64,000 nt of DNA from Cordilura impudica (taxonomy: Eukaryota; Arthropoda; Insecta; Diptera; Scathophagidae). Where the stretch lies: contig OY821518.1 of NCBI GenBank assembly GCA_963682025.1, positions 233,451,836 through 233,515,835 of the forward strand, given 5' to 3'. This document shows, piece by piece, positions 1 through 11,528 of this stretch. The stretch's first letter is position 1, and each line of letters begins with the position of its first letter. Both the position numbers and the translations under genes were made by a program. The notes below the pieces were generated by a model. That model had not been told where the DNA came from and made no database searches. It saw only the letters and a program-made list of their open reading frames with translations.

Positions 1-2
1 AC

Positions 3-488
3 GATGAAGCCTCTGTTTCTGATGAAGATCAGAACTATGAGCCAGAAAAACAAAATAGTTCTGATGAAATTGATTCAAATGGTGAATCCATAATCGAAAC
101 AATTGAACAAGAAATTGAGGCCGCATCAAAGGAAGTAATTTATTTATCAAAAGATAATTCTATTTCCTTTTCAGGAAAGCCACGAGCTCTTGCTGGTCGA
201 TTGTCATCCAGAAATGTTATTCATATAAGACCAGGTAAGTAATATAACTTAAAGGCTTAATCACAGTTTCAAAAAGTGTGATCATTTTGCTAAATCAGAA
301 AAAAATTCCAACATAACTGATTTTTTTTTACATTAGGGCCTACTGCTTATGCGATTGCTCGTTGCAATGCTGTTGAATCCGCATTCGATTTATTTTTCCA
401 TCCGATTGAGAAGATTATATTAGAAATGACAAATTTGGAAGGCCTTCGACAAGATAAAGAGAAATGGGTGAAGCTAGACTATGAAGAG
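3..488 (+). pseudogene. piggyBac-like transposase, N-terminal part
   Basis: The frame starting at base 3 is open from the window edge. It gives an acidic D/E/S-rich N-terminus, then a block ending in RP-G, then PTAYAIARCNAVESAFDLFF and a TNLEG...W-K-LDYEEFF segment. This order (acidic tail, then the AF-LF and T-EG-R-D-W blocks) is that of piggyBac (PGBD) transposases, which cut and paste DNA at TTAA. An intron is likely at 235-336: CCAG/GTAAGT at the donor, T-rich tract and TTAG at the acceptor, and the frame joins across it. The ORF is cut at 489 by a LINE poly(T). About 150 residues that normally precede the NPGENVTVDEQL block are absent on the far side of the LINE, so DNA was lost before or during that insertion. 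The start codon lies outside the window. Confidence 0.8.
235..336 (+). other. Probable intron in piggyBac-like transposase
   Basis: Donor CCAG/GTAAGT, acceptor after a run of T ending TTAG. Removing 102 nt joins RP to G-PTAYA in one frame. The intervening DNA has in-frame stops. No transcript evidence. Confidence 0.6.
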
Positions 489-704
489 TTTTTTTTTTTT
501 TTTTATAAGTATTTTCATTTATTCATAGATATTTTACAAATTTACAATTTGGTGCCCCAGCGCCTTAAAGGCTTTATAGGGGCAAAAAGGCAACTTTAGA
601 TATTACATTAAAAGAGAAAAAAAAAAGAAAATATAAACAAATATACAGTATTATTTTAAAGATATGTAAAGAAAAAAAAGATTCAGATACATTAGATTTC
701 ATAA

Positions 705-2921
705 TTACATTAGAAGTGTTTCTATATTTTTAAGTAAGTGGTCTTTTATCTGATTTTTAAACGTTGAAATAACATTAATGTTTCGATAATTTACAGGCAA
801 TTTATTATATTCAATAGGGCCAGAAAATGAATATCTTTGCTTGTTCAAATCAAGGCGACATCTTGCAAAACTTAAATTTTGAGCTTGTCTGGTATTTCTT
901 TGCGTTCGAGCGAAATTATTAGAAAATTGTACAGATCGATGTTCATTGTCGCTTAGAGTCTTAAACACGTACATCAAAACTTTTTGTTTATACAAGCCTC
1001 GTATTGGCAAAATATTTTTTGCATATCTTTTAAACAAATTTAACGTTGAATATCTCATAGGTAGATTAAATACAAGTTTTAACGTTTTCTTCTGGGCAGA
1101 TTGAAGTGACTTCAAGGAATTATTTATTCTACAACCATATACAGCAGGAAGATAAGTAAAATGTGAATGTACAAGAGACTGATAAATAAGTAACTTTGTA
1201 TCACAGTTAAGCTTATTTCTAAACATATATAGTATTCCAATGCCTGGGGAAACTTTAGCTTTTAGTGAAAGTATGTGCTCATCCTATAACAAATTTTGAT
1301 TTAAGACAACTCCTAAGTATGTTACCATCTCAGATTCATTAATAGCGATTCCATCAACATGCACAAACATCTTCTCATCATTTTTTAGATTGTATGGTTT
1401 AAATCTTACAAATTTAGTCTTGGAGGGATTAATAACAAGTCTGTTGCATTGCGAAAATTCCGTTAGAATAGCCGCATCATATTCAATCTGTGTTTTTAGA
1501 ACATGTGAGTATCTATAAGGATAAAACAAGCATACATCATACATAAATAAATAATAAATAACTTGCCGCTAAAGCCAATATTTTTCAGATTATTAATAAA
1601 AATCTTGAACAGTAAAGGACCAAGGACACTTCCTTGCAGAACTCCACAGGTTACTGGTAGCCTTGTACTTTTAGACTCACCAACTTGAACGAACTGCTTC
1701 CTGTTTGATAAATAACTTCGGAAAATGTCCAGAGTTTTGTTCGCAACTCTTATAATAGTAAGTTTTTTTATTAAAATATCATGGTTAACCAGATCAAAGA
1801 CTTTAGAATAATCAAAGGACACTCCTGCTACACCGCTGCTGCCACCATCAAGCTCTCCACAAATGTAATCAACCACAGTAACAACGGCTTCCTCAGTTCC
1901 TGAACCTTTTTTGAATCCGAATTGCCTTTCGAATAAAATGTTATTTATATCTAGATAGTTCAAAGATAAGTTTCTCAAAGACCTTGTCCACAATCGATAA
2001 AATAGATATTGGTCGAAAATTTTGTACTTTATTTGTTCCAACAAGTTTAGGTATGGGAATTATCTTATGTATTTTAAGAACATCTGGATATTTTCCTTCA
2101 TCAATCATTTTATTAAACACGTAAGTAACATTTAGTAACATTTTTGGAGTAACGCTATCGTATCCAGGAGACGAATTGCACTTTAGATTGTCTACTATAC
2201 TTCCAACTTTAGCATTATCGACTTTTTTTAAAATAAAAGTTGTTCTCTGGGGTATTAATGTTCGAAATATGTTAATGTCGTCATTATAATTACTTGCATT
2301 GATAGATTGCATATTTTGTACTGCACTAAAGAAGAAATCGTTAAATTTTAAAGCTTTATCCTTTTCCTGACTTAAAACAGTTCCATCTTCAGTTACAATA
2401 TTTTTTATACCACGACTATTACGGCCTAACTCCTTGTTTAAAAACTGCCATGTTTTCTTAGTATCACCACAAAAGCTCTTTAGTTTATTTATGTAACACT
2501 TATTCATTAATTGGTTGTTACATATTTTAATGACTTTACTTATTCTTTTAAGCCGCTGAGATATTAACTTATTTTCTGTATTTTTCCTTCGAGCCCGAAG
2601 TAAAGTTTCTTTAAAACAAATTAATGAAAGAAGGTTATCTGTCATCCAAGGAGTCAGTTTCTTACGTGCACACATTTGCCTATTTGACGTTGTTGTATGA
2701 AGTAATGCAGCTTCTGATAAAGTATTTATTAAGTTCTCACAAATGTTTGATGAACTGCTAGTCAAATTTTCATTCTGTAGATTGTCATCTAAATAATGTC
2801 CCAGTTGTTCATAATCAACTTTGAAGCTCTTTTCAGTTAAGACGTTCTGCCTCACTAATTCAGTTCCAAACCCACAATATATTAAATTATGGTCACTTAG
2901 TCCATTTTCAATAGAGTGCAC
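705..2921 (-). pseudogene. LINE reverse transcriptase and C-terminal domain (broken)
   Basis: Three overlapping open segments in different frames make one RT. Segment 2921-1941 has the linker and fingers, including SPGYDSVTPKMLL and IPIPKLVGTNKVQNFRPISI. Segment 2044-1496 has motif A (VSFDYSKVFDLVNHDIL) and the GVLQGSVLGPLLF turn. Segments 1544-1284 and 1226-705 carry the thumb and a C-terminal tail ending before the poly(A). The catalytic YADD is not readable: the DNA near 1545-1565 gives a short A/T-rich duplication and MYDVCLFYP, so motif C is damaged and the copy is inactive. Confidence 0.8.
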
Positions 2922-3520
2922 AAAAACATCACAATTTATATTAGTAAAAACAAGGTCAATAGACGTTTTACTTTGAGGTCATGTTACCGTATTATGACAT
3001 GAAAACATATCAAACTCCGAAAAAAGATTAAGCAATGAAATACTGCTACAGTCGTTAGATAACAAATCTACGTTAAAGTCTCCCACAAAAAGGTAAGGAG
3101 CACCATTAGACAAAATTAGTAAATCTTCAAGTTTCCTTAAGAAATCTGCAATAATACATTTTTGCGATCTATAAATGGATATAATTACTAAAGGTTTATT
3201 CATAATTTTAATATCTGGTAACTCTGTCGGCACAGCATCCAAAAAACCTTCACTGCAATTTGCTTTAACATTGAATTTTAAAGATGACTGAACAAAAACC
3301 GAAGTGCCGCCGTATCCATCCTTTCTACAACAATGGACAACCTCATAGCCGGGTATTGAGTACAGATTCCTTAATTTATTACTGAACCAGGTCTCCTGAA
3401 TTGCGATTATATCAGGAAGTCTTGCAAGTTGACTAATTTCATATTTAAATTTATTAAATTTACCAATTGATGAAACACTTTTAATGTTTACAGATAATAT
3501 ATTTAAGTTTTTTGGGCATT
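2880..3520 (-). pseudogene. LINE AP endonuclease domain (broken)
   Basis: The minus strand encodes NILSVNIKSVSSIGKFNKF near 3510, then an IAIQETWF motif holding the catalytic Glu. A GG-T-VFVQS strand follows, then VGDFNVDLL (Asp/Asn) near 3090, and finally GLSDHNLIY (catalytic Asp-His) near 2900. These are the ordered motifs of the apurinic-like endonuclease that nicks target DNA for target-primed reverse transcription. The frame is interrupted near 3243 and again near 2975, where a stop and frameshift separate the GDFN block from the SDH block. All main catalytic residues are visible, but not in one frame. Confidence 0.75.
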
Positions 3521-3561
3521 TTTTTTACTAATGTACGTTACGTGCTTATATTGGATTGCTC

Positions 3562-4270
3562 TTGCGTACTATTTCAAACAATTTGAAAGTAATGTATAAT
3601 CCCGGCGAAAATGTCACGGTTGATGAACAACTTGTTCTATTTCATGGTAGATGCCTTTTTACTCAGCATCAAAGTTTGTGATGCATGTGACAGTGGGTCT
3701 TTTTATACTGGTCGGGATCGAAACCGCAAACCAGAAGTGAATCAAGGACAATGTGTTGTGTTAGATTTAACGACAGGTCTAAGTGGTTAAAACATATCAG
3801 TTAGGAGTTGAACTGAAAAAAAGAAATATGACTTTACTTGGAACAGTACGCAAGAACAAAAAATTTATTCCGCCGTATATAATGGACATGAAACGGGAGC
3901 CCGTCGCCTCATCTCGCATTGTATTCGACCACTTTCTTGGTGCGACGATGGTTTCTTATGTTCCGAAGAAAAACCCGCTTAGTCTTACTTTTTAGCACCA
4001 TGCATAATGATAAAAAAGTCAGCTCAGAAGATCACAAAAAACCAGAAATAATTCTCGACAACAACAAAACAAAGGGAGCTGTAGACACTTTAAACCAAAT
4101 GGTCGGAACATATACTTGCAAGCGAAAGGTAATTATAACTAATACTAAACAATATTAATTCAAAATAAATCGATTGCCAATGGCTATATTCTCCAATATG
4201 ATCAACATTTCGGCTACGAATGCCTATATTATTTATACGGAAATAAATCCTTCGTATTATAAGGAAAGCC
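3562..4270 (+). pseudogene. piggyBac-like transposase, catalytic and C-terminal part
   Basis: Several frames together read NNLKVMYNPGENVTVDEQL, then a CDSGSFYTGRDR segment, then LKKRNMTLLGTVRKNKKFIP, then DNNKTKGAVDTLNQM and an FSNMINISATNAYIIYTEIN tail. All are strong piggyBac landmarks. The block between LDLTTGLSG (about 3780) and YQLGVELKK (about 3800), which normally carries the catalytic T-DNFFT motif, is missing. The last catalytic pair, normally VDTLDQM, reads VDTLNQM (second Asp to Asn). With at least three frame changes this is a dead copy. The ORF is lost at the Transib-1 terminus at 4287. Confidence 0.8.
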
Positions 4271-4286
4271 AACGATTGGTCCATCG

Positions 4287-4324
4287 CACAGTGGCGCCAT
4301 TTGAGTTTTTTCGTTGCAAAAATC
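4287..4324 (+). repeat. Transib-1 left end, RSS-like
   Basis: CACAGTG heptamer (identical to the V(D)J recombination signal heptamer), 22-bp spacer, then GCAAAAATC, which resembles the nonamer ACAAAAACC. The resemblance of Transib ends to recombination signals is established; the spacer count is read directly. Confidence 0.75.
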
Positions 4325-4606
4325 ATATCTTTTGAACCGAATAACATAATTGAACAGTTTAAACAGTATATGATAGACAACTGTTTAGCCTATAAAATGA
4401 GCGTTTGGAAAGGGTGCTACGCTTTATAGGGGCCTACTTATGGGTTATCAAAGTTAAAATTTGTAGAAAAATCAATTTTATGGTAACTAAAAAAAATTAT
4501 TTTTACATTTTTATATTGTTCTTATTTTTTTTTTCTTTAGGGTTTTATGTTTTAAATTATTACCCAACAAATTAAAAAAAATTACTTCTTTTTTAAATTT
4601 ATTTTT

Positions 4607-6596
4607 TCAATTTTCTGTAAAATATTCATCACAATTCGTAAGAGAAGGTATATCTAAAAGACTAATCATTTCTAAACTATAATTATTTTCTAACTCTATT
4701 CGTGACTTCACATGCCGCACGGAAGAAATAAGTGGATCGGAAGATGCTGCCAACATGTTGAAGAGGTCCTCATTTTGCCTTAGCCTTGATGATTTGAATG
4801 TGTTCTGCAATCTATATTTTTTATAAAATTTGTTAAGAGACTCCTGTGCTTCTTCAGAAAGCTCTCCAATTGGCAACGCTTGATACTCAGTTATATATTT
4901 GCCATGCGCCAATATTTTATGGAGGGTCGGGGTCAACTTCTTCTGTGGATACATTTCTGCTAAAAGAGATGCAGTTTTCGATGCATATTCTCCATATTTT
5001 GTAGATTGTCAATTTCAGTGATTCTAGTTACTGCCTCATCATTTTCAAAAAATCTCCTAGAAGTGTTTCCATCGTTTGAGTTACCGTATCCGTGCTTGGG
5101 ACAGTCTACTTTTAGTCCAACTTATTTAAAAAAATCATCCTGTATTTGCTTCTTTCTGATCTTTTCCTTATCCTTTATTGATGTATTTTCATCGAAGTTT
5201 TCCTACTCTTGTGGTAGGATATACGCCAGTTTTAGCAAGAACTCCATACACCTTATCCTTGCGTGCAATGGTGACATTCCATATTCGTAATTCTCCTCGT
5301 TTGTAGAATCGTTTAAATTACCAAAGTTCTTCTGACTCTTTTTGCAAATCGGGCATGACAATGTTGAGGACAGGAACACCTGGCAGTTCGTTTACGACTT
5401 TTCCGTCAACCATGGTCAAGTGGAACTCGTAATTGCATTCAATATATTTTCCTTCTCCAATTTGCAGCTTTGTAGGCTTAATCTTGCTTATTTGTTCTTC
5501 AATGTCCTTCACCGTGGTCCTTATGATTTCTGCCGATTCCCTTGCAAACTCAAACATTATTGGTCGGCAATAATGCACTGACGATGGACGTGGATTTTTC
5601 CAGTGTAGATAAACATCAGATTTTAGCCGCAAAGGAACAACAGATGCCATAAACATATTTCCGTCCGATATTGTAGCGTCATCGGAAGATATCCTTTGCT
5701 TATAAACGCTTTGTCCGAATGATCCATCGCAGCCCCATTTGCTGATCAATGTCAGTTTCTCGGGAAGAATTTTCACCTCATTTTCAGGAAGACTCTCCAA
5801 CAACCGTTTTGCTGTATGGCCCATGAGATCCTGCAGATTGGCTTTCACAGAGACTTCCGTAAACTCCGTATGCAGTGGTCGTGAATTTATTTTGGCTTGC
5901 GTAATATGCTTGTATCCTGGTAAAACGTCAGCCCCGTGTCGCATCAAGGATGCCCGTAGTATCTCATATTTTTCTTTGGAAAGTTGTAAGTCCATAAACA
6001 AGGCCAAGGCTTCTTCGGAACCATACTTGTTAATGTGTGCCTTTGTGGGCGTGGGAATGCTTTCCTTAATCCTTTTTAGTCGCAGTGGGCTTGCATCAGC
6101 AACTCTTTCACTATCCTTTGTATATTTAATAGACAGCGCGTCCGATAAATGCTTCGTCGTCAAGTCATTGGTAGCACCGGCAAGTTTCCTCTTTCTTGTG
6201 AAAATTGAACACTCCTCAATACTTTTTTTTTGGCCTTCCTTTTGCTCCTCTGGTTGATGTGGTGGGTTTATGTACTGCCAATATATCCAGGATGGTGTCT
6301 TCATTAAGCCAGTCCTCGTATTTGGAGTTGAAGTTCTGAATGGTTCGATTAGATTTCACCCATTTTGCCTTAATATTTGCATATATCAGATAAAAATTAT
6401 TGTTTATAATTTCGCTTCTATCAATATTTCCGTATAAGCTATCAAGTTCTTCTAAAGCAGCTTCCGTGAAAAACTTTGGTATGGTTGACCTTCTAAACAG
6501 TACAAATAATTTTAAATGGTTTATCGCCATGGTTTCAGTACTTGTTGCGCCAACTTTCAGTCGTAGACTAATCCAGGCATTATGCTTATTTTGCAA
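4607..6596 (-). pseudogene. Transib (RAG1-like) transposase, broken
   Basis: Open segments at 6596-6216, 6304-5318 and 4954-4607 join into one Transib transposase. The core shows KWGCDGSFGQSVYKQ (first catalytic Asp; RAG1 counterpart in a C-D-G context), then a V-PLRL-SD strand and a WKNPRPSSVHYCRPI block. LTMVDGKVVNEL (second Asp) follows, and near the end LPIGELSEEAQESLNKFYKK (catalytic Glu). All three acidic residues are present. Breaks: a frameshift at the T-run near 6225-6232, and a scrambled stretch 5317-4955 where NSNDGNTSRRFFEND is readable only out of frame. The N-terminal region reads RGAKGRPKKK before the first break. The protein would bind the terminal repeats and cut at the heptamer; this copy cannot make it intact. 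Confidence 0.85.
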
Positions 6597-7770
6597 TATA
6601 TAGGCTTATGCTACCATGCCTAAAAATTTACCTGTTCCCTGCATACATATGGATTTAGGCTGATTTATGCAATTTTGATATTATGCTCGTGTCTAAATAA
6701 GATTTGTGCCTACCTGGAGGGACCATAAATCAATATTGTTCTTGACCATTTGTACTCCAAATTAATTTTTAAGTGAGGTGCGTACCTGCGAATTTCAATG
6801 AGTAGTTTTTTGTGCATCCTGTGTCTGTAACAGAATATTGGGAGTAGACTTTGGCAGAGGCTCACAGGTAGACAACCGACTTAAAATGCAATTTTCAAAC
6901 TATTAGATCAAACTACTGTCAGTCAAAAATGTAAGGGATGCACGCCATACAATTTCTGCAACCATGTCTTATTAATCTTTTTTACCTCTAGAAGCCAAAC
7001 AGGCACGTACGGGCAGATAAAACCTTTTGAATTATGTAAAGAAATAATCAAAGAACATGTTTTGCAAATATGGCAAATATAGAAAAATATGGATTTTTTG
7101 TATTTTCCGTCAAAACGGATAGTTTTTAAATAGTGATTTACCAGGAGAAACACAAAGCAAACAGTTAATTTTTTTTATCATTATACATTTAATAAATACA
7201 TCAATCAATACAAACAAAAAATAAGGCGATTCGTTACCTATTTTTCGTGGTATTACCAGTGGTGGATTTACGCCTAGGCCCATGAGGCCCAGGCCTAGGG
7301 CGGCAGAATTTAAAGGGCGCCAAAATTTAAAGGTAAAATAATATAAGGGCTATTTAAATTCGAAAATTGATTTGGCCCAGTTTTGCTTTAAACGAGTACG
7401 AAATTTCTATTTAATTATATTAAATAATTCAATTATTGAATTTACTTTCTTATTAGTAATTCGACTTAGAGGGTTATCGATTCTGACCACAGATTTAATA
7501 AAAAAATAAAATAATATTCTTAAAAAATCTGTGTACCTTAACTTTATTTTAAAATCGCTAGATTTGACGGGAAAATAGCTAAATTCCCATCACTGCTCAG
7601 AAGGTTTTAAAGAATAATTAGGTGATTTCCCTTTTCAATAATTATCTATGAAAAATAAAAATGTGGGTGTTATTTATTTTGAATGTGTGTGGCTCATTCT
7701 AATTGATAGTGTTCACATATCAACATCTTTTTGTGTTTTTGCAATTCTAATCTATTGTTTTTTTTTTAAT

Positions 7771-10352
7771 ATGAGTGCCTATCGGAAAAAACTCAGCGGT
7801 GCTGAATATCGTAAAAAAAAGACTGAACAAAATACAAAGGTAGATAATTTACTAAAAAAAAACACCAAAAATATCTACTTTTATGACAAATTGTTTGACA
7901 AAATCCTTTGATAATGAACAACAACCATCATGTTCATCTAAAGTAAGTATTTCGTACTAATTATCGTGCTTTTTTTCAATTGAATAAAAAGTTTTAATAT
8001 AACTAAAAAAATTGTGGTTGTTGAAAAGTAATATTTTATTTAGCAGGACTTAGAACGGACTTTAGCACAAGATATCGACGAAATACATTCAAACTCTTCT
8101 TCAACAACCTTATTAAGCGACAATTTAATTCGAACTGATGTTATAAAGATTGATAGTGATCCCTTTTTGTGGAATTTAAATGAAGAAACACGGGAATACA
8201 TAAGTACAAACGGTACGCCACCAAATAACATCACAAATTTCAAAAATTCCAAAAACGTTTACAATGATAAAACTAGGTATTGTTCCAAAAACCTATTTCA
8301 AAGTACTTTAAAAAACGGAGAAATTCAACGCCGTGAGTGGTTGATTTATTCAGAAAGTAAAGGGTCTGTATTTTGTGTTCCTTGTTTGTTATTTGGTAGA
8401 AGTGGTGAAATTAATGCTTTTACCGGCGAAGGGTTTAGTGACTGGAAAATCTCAAATGCACGCGTTGAAGCTCACGAAAATTCAGATTTTCATAAAACTA
8501 CTGTTTATCATATAAAAGCTCGAGCAGTAGTTCAAGGCCGTGTTGATCAAAGTCTAATTAAACAGCTAGATGAAGAAATTTCGTATTGGAGTAAAATTTT
8601 ATACAGAATAATTGCAATTGTTAAATCACTAGCAATGAGAGGACTGCCATTTCGAGGACATTCAGAACAAATTGGAGATCTACGAAATGGAAATTTCTTA
8701 GGAACAGTAGAGCTTCTTGCCGAGTTTGATGCATTTTTATCTGAGCATTTAAAATGTTGTGCGCACCCTGAGAGTGGAAAAACGTCGTACTTATCTAAAA
8801 CAATCTACGAAGAAATTATAACCTTGATTCGAGATAAAGTATTACAACACATTTCTACTGAAGTGCAAATGGCTAAGTATTTTGGTATCATTGTAGATTC
8901 TACGCCTGACATTGCACATGTCGATCAGCTTGCTATAATTATTAGATATGTACGTGAAAATGGTGAAACCGTTGAAAGATTTTTAGAATTTTTACCAAAT
9001 ACTGGTCACAAAGCCAAAGATATTGAAAATGCCGTGTTAAACTCTCTAGAAAAAAATGGTTTGGACATAATGAACTGCCGTGGTCAATCTTATGATAATG
9101 CAAGTAATATGTCAGGTATATATTCAGGACTCCAGGCTAGAATTAAAACAATAAATCCTTTAGCAGATTACGTGCCTTGCGCTGCCCATTCTTTGAATTT
9201 AGTAGGTACTTGTGCAGCTGAATTTGTACCCGAAGCAGTAGAATTTTTTTTCACTTTGCAAGAACTTTATAATTTTTTTACAATATCTACACATTGTTGG
9301 GAGATCTTGGTGCAGCGGACAAATTTAAGACTCAAAAGTCTATCTCAAACTCGCTGGTCTGCTCGACATGATGCATGTTATGCTTTAGAAAAAGAGTGGT
9401 CTGCAATAATTGATGCATTAAACTTTATTGCAGAAAACAAAGACGAGAAACCGACTACACGATCTGAAGCTATTGGATTGCAAAGAAAATTACAGCATCT
9501 AGAAACAGCTATTCTAGTCATTGTTTGGAATGTAATTTTAGATCGTTTTAATGCTGCTAGTAAGAAACTTCAGGGATCTCACGCTGATTTGTCATCTGTT
9601 ATCCAAATTTATGGTTCCCTAGCATCATTTCTTTAGGATATGAGAAATAAACAATTTTCTGAATTCGAAGAAAAAGCCAAAAAGTTATCTGGAGTTCAAG
9701 ATTATTATCATTATGACACTCGTCGCAGAAAAACAAGAAAACTTCAGTCAGATGAATCACGGGTAAATGAAAGGGCACCACTTTGTGGAAAAGAAAATTT
9801 TCGTACAAATATTTACTATCCCATTTTGGACACTCTGAGTGTACAGTTATCCGAACGTAAAAACGCATACGAAAAACTTTTTGTAAACTTCCACTTTTTT
9901 GATAATATGTCTAAAATAGATACAAATGAGTTAAAAAGTCACGCAAATAAACTCGTCAAAAAGTATCCTGATGATTAGAAGAGACATTAGCAAATGAATG
10001 CATTCATTTACATTATCAACTCAAAGATTTATTGGCAAATACTGAAGATGTGCGCTCTGCAAAAAATATATCCGACATATTACATTCACGTAATCTTCAA
10101 GATGTTTACCCCAATGTATACATAGCTTTACGAATTTTTTTGAGTATCCCTGCTACAAACTGTTCAGCAGAAAGGTCATTTTCCACCCTTAAAAGAGTAA
10201 AAAACTATCTACGGGCAAGTATGGGCCAAGATAGACTTAATGCCCTTGCATTATTGTCTATTGAAACCCAATTAGTGCAAGAAACAAACTTTGAAGAATT
10301 AGTTGACGTTTTTGCCCGATCAAAATCCCGAAAAACTAAATTAACAAAATAA
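7771..10352 (+). pseudogene. hAT transposase, nearly intact but with three small lesions
   Basis: Proposed start is ATG 7771 (MSAYRKKLSGAEYRKKK). A 9-A run at 7852-7861 shifts frame into TPKISTFMT...QPSCSSK. An intron at 7943-8046 then joins to DLERTLAQDIDE and a frame open to 9636. Domains: a TTF-type zinc finger (CVPC, then H-x-H near 8480), first catalytic Asp in IIVDSTPDIAHVDQ, second in GQSYDNASNMSG, the SQTRWSARHDA block, and the C-terminal dimerisation region CSAERSFSTLKRVKNYLRA near 10160 with the third acidic residue. Lesions: homopolymer shift at about 7855, one in-frame TAG at 9634-9636, and one missing T near 9976 that puts the C-terminus in another frame. Otherwise the length (about 800 residues) matches active relatives. 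Confidence 0.85.
7943..8046 (+). other. Probable intron in hAT transposase
   Basis: Donor AAA/GTAAGT, acceptor TTTATTTAGCAG. Removing 104 nt joins SSK to DLERTL in phase 0. The intron itself is A/T-rich with stops. Confidence 0.65.
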
Positions 10353-11068
10353 GCGCTGAATGAAAAAACTCAATAATATATTTTTAAAAAAATAGTATTC
10401 TTATTAAAAAGTTACTTATATTTTTCATAAAAACTTTTGCTTTTCTTTTTGTCTGGATATAAATATATGAATTTTATTTTAATTTATTTTATTTAAACCT
10501 CAAATTTTGAAAGAAAATTATAAAATTTGGAGTTAATTTTTTTTAAAAACACACACCTCATGTGTAAAATTTTATCAATTTTTTGTTCGGAAAATATAAG
10601 CAAATATGTATGAAAATAAGACAAATGTATAAAAAATAAGACTTATATGACACTGCTTTGAATTGGCCAAAATATAAGATTAATTATATGTGAATTAAAA
10701 AAAACGTATATATAGTATGTATGTATCTAAATTAATAAAAATTAATACAAAATAATTTAATTATTAAAAAATTGTATGTTTTTTTTTTTTTTTGATAATC
10801 ACTCCTATTTTAACAAAAAGGGCGGCATATTAAAGAGTGCCTAGGAAAGGAGCAGGCCTAAATCCGCCTCTGGATATTACACCTGAAATCGCAACAAATT
10901 GACTAAAAATTGTGTGTTTTTTTGAAAACCGAAAGTCGGTCAACTTTGAACGGTTATATCTTCTAAACTAAAAATGTGATATTATTAAGAGTAGCATATT
11001 TTAAATCGTTGAAAAGTTTCCTATAACATGGGTTTATTCAAAACTTCGTCGGTGCACATGAAAATTTT

Positions 11069-11107
11069 GATTTTTGCAACCTCGTTTGCTCTACGGGCGC
11101 CACTGTA
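11069..11107 (-). repeat. Transib-1 right end, RSS-like
   Basis: Read on the minus strand from 11107: TACAGTG (one change from CACAGTG at the terminal base), 23-bp spacer, GCAAAAATC. It pairs with the left end at 4287. Confidence 0.7.
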
Positions 11108-11528
11108 CAGCGCATCAATCAATGGATTTATTGAGAGGGCACTTCGGAGAGCAGATAATTTCACGTTTTGTGCCGGTCGATTCGCCACCAAGATCGTGTG
11201 ATATCACACCGTTAGACTTTTTCCTGTGGGGATATGTAAACTCTAAAGTTTATGCGGACAATCCCGCTTCGATTCAGGCCTTGGAGTAAAACATCACGCA
11301 TGTCATTCGCTAGTTAACAGGCGAAATTCTCGAACTAGTCATCGAAAATTGGACTCAACGGATGGACCATCTTAGACGTAGCCGCGGCCAACATTTGATA
11401 GACATAATCTTCAAAAAATAAATGCTAAAGAATGTTCTTTCAAATGATAATAAACATTCCCCATTAAATTTGAACTTTCTGTGTTTTTTTCTTTAAAAAA
11501 GTAGGGAACCTCAAAATCGATCACCCTT
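11108..11528 (+). pseudogene. Mariner (DD41D, rosa-like) transposase, C-terminal fragment
   Basis: Reading begins TAHQSMDLLRGHFGEQIISR and continues through PPRSCDITPLDFFLWGYVNS to about 11290. Further mariner tail (IENWTQRMDHLRRSRGQHL) follows after a stop at 11287-11289. Counting from the missing second catalytic Asp (QQDGATCH context) to the PLD Asp gives 41 residues, the DD41D spacing of rosa-type mariners; this relies on alignment with the second mariner at 24157-26191. The right terminus is probably AAGGGTGATCGATTTTGAGG on the minus strand, with TA at 11529. The left part is cut off exactly at the Transib-1 end. Confidence 0.75.

Larger units (their letters stand above)
489..3530 (-). 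mobile_element. 5'-truncated non-LTR retrotransposon (CR1/Jockey-like), inserted in piggyBac
   Basis: A run of about 18 T at 489-506 is the poly(A) tail of a minus-strand LINE. Reading leftward from about 3520 gives an AP endonuclease, then reverse transcriptase, then a C-terminal domain ending at 705. There is no upstream gag-like ORF, so the copy is 5'-truncated near 3530. Both flanks are piggyBac coding sequence. I could not see a target-site duplication. The clade is uncertain: no RNase H was recognised, and the C-terminus looks like CR1/Jockey-group elements. Confidence 0.85.
7257..10872 (+). mobile_element. hAT transposon (ZMYM1/Tip100-like) nested in Transib-1
   Basis: Left end CAGTGGTGGATTTACGCC; right end on the minus strand CAGAGGCGGATTTAGGCC, an inverted pair typical of this hAT branch. 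The 8-bp flanks are GGTATTAC (7249-7256) and GATATTAC (10873-10880), 7 of 8 alike, the hAT target duplication length. Total 3616 bp with a plus-strand transposase. Both sides of the insertion are Transib-1 sequence, so the hAT arrived later. Confidence 0.88.
4287..11107 (-). mobile_element. Transib-1, RAG1-related DNA transposon (holds a nested hAT)
   Basis: The left end on the plus strand starts CACAGTGGCGCC. The right end, read inward on the minus strand, starts TACAGTGGCGCC. Both ends have GTTGCAAAAATCA about 28-30 bp in, so these are terminal inverted repeats. The transposase on the minus strand is of the Transib/RAG1 family. Flanking pentamers are CATCG (4282-4286) and CAGCG (11108-11112), 4 of 5 alike. 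Net length without the hAT and its target duplication is about 3.2 kb, normal for Transib. The left flank is piggyBac while the right flank is mariner coding sequence, which is odd for one insertion (see findings). Confidence 0.8.

Noticed and set aside
493..3530. A target-site duplication around the first LINE
   Set aside because: Flanks were inspected but no repeated word of 6 bp or more was seen next to the tail and the 5' junction; piggyBac sequence is also missing there.
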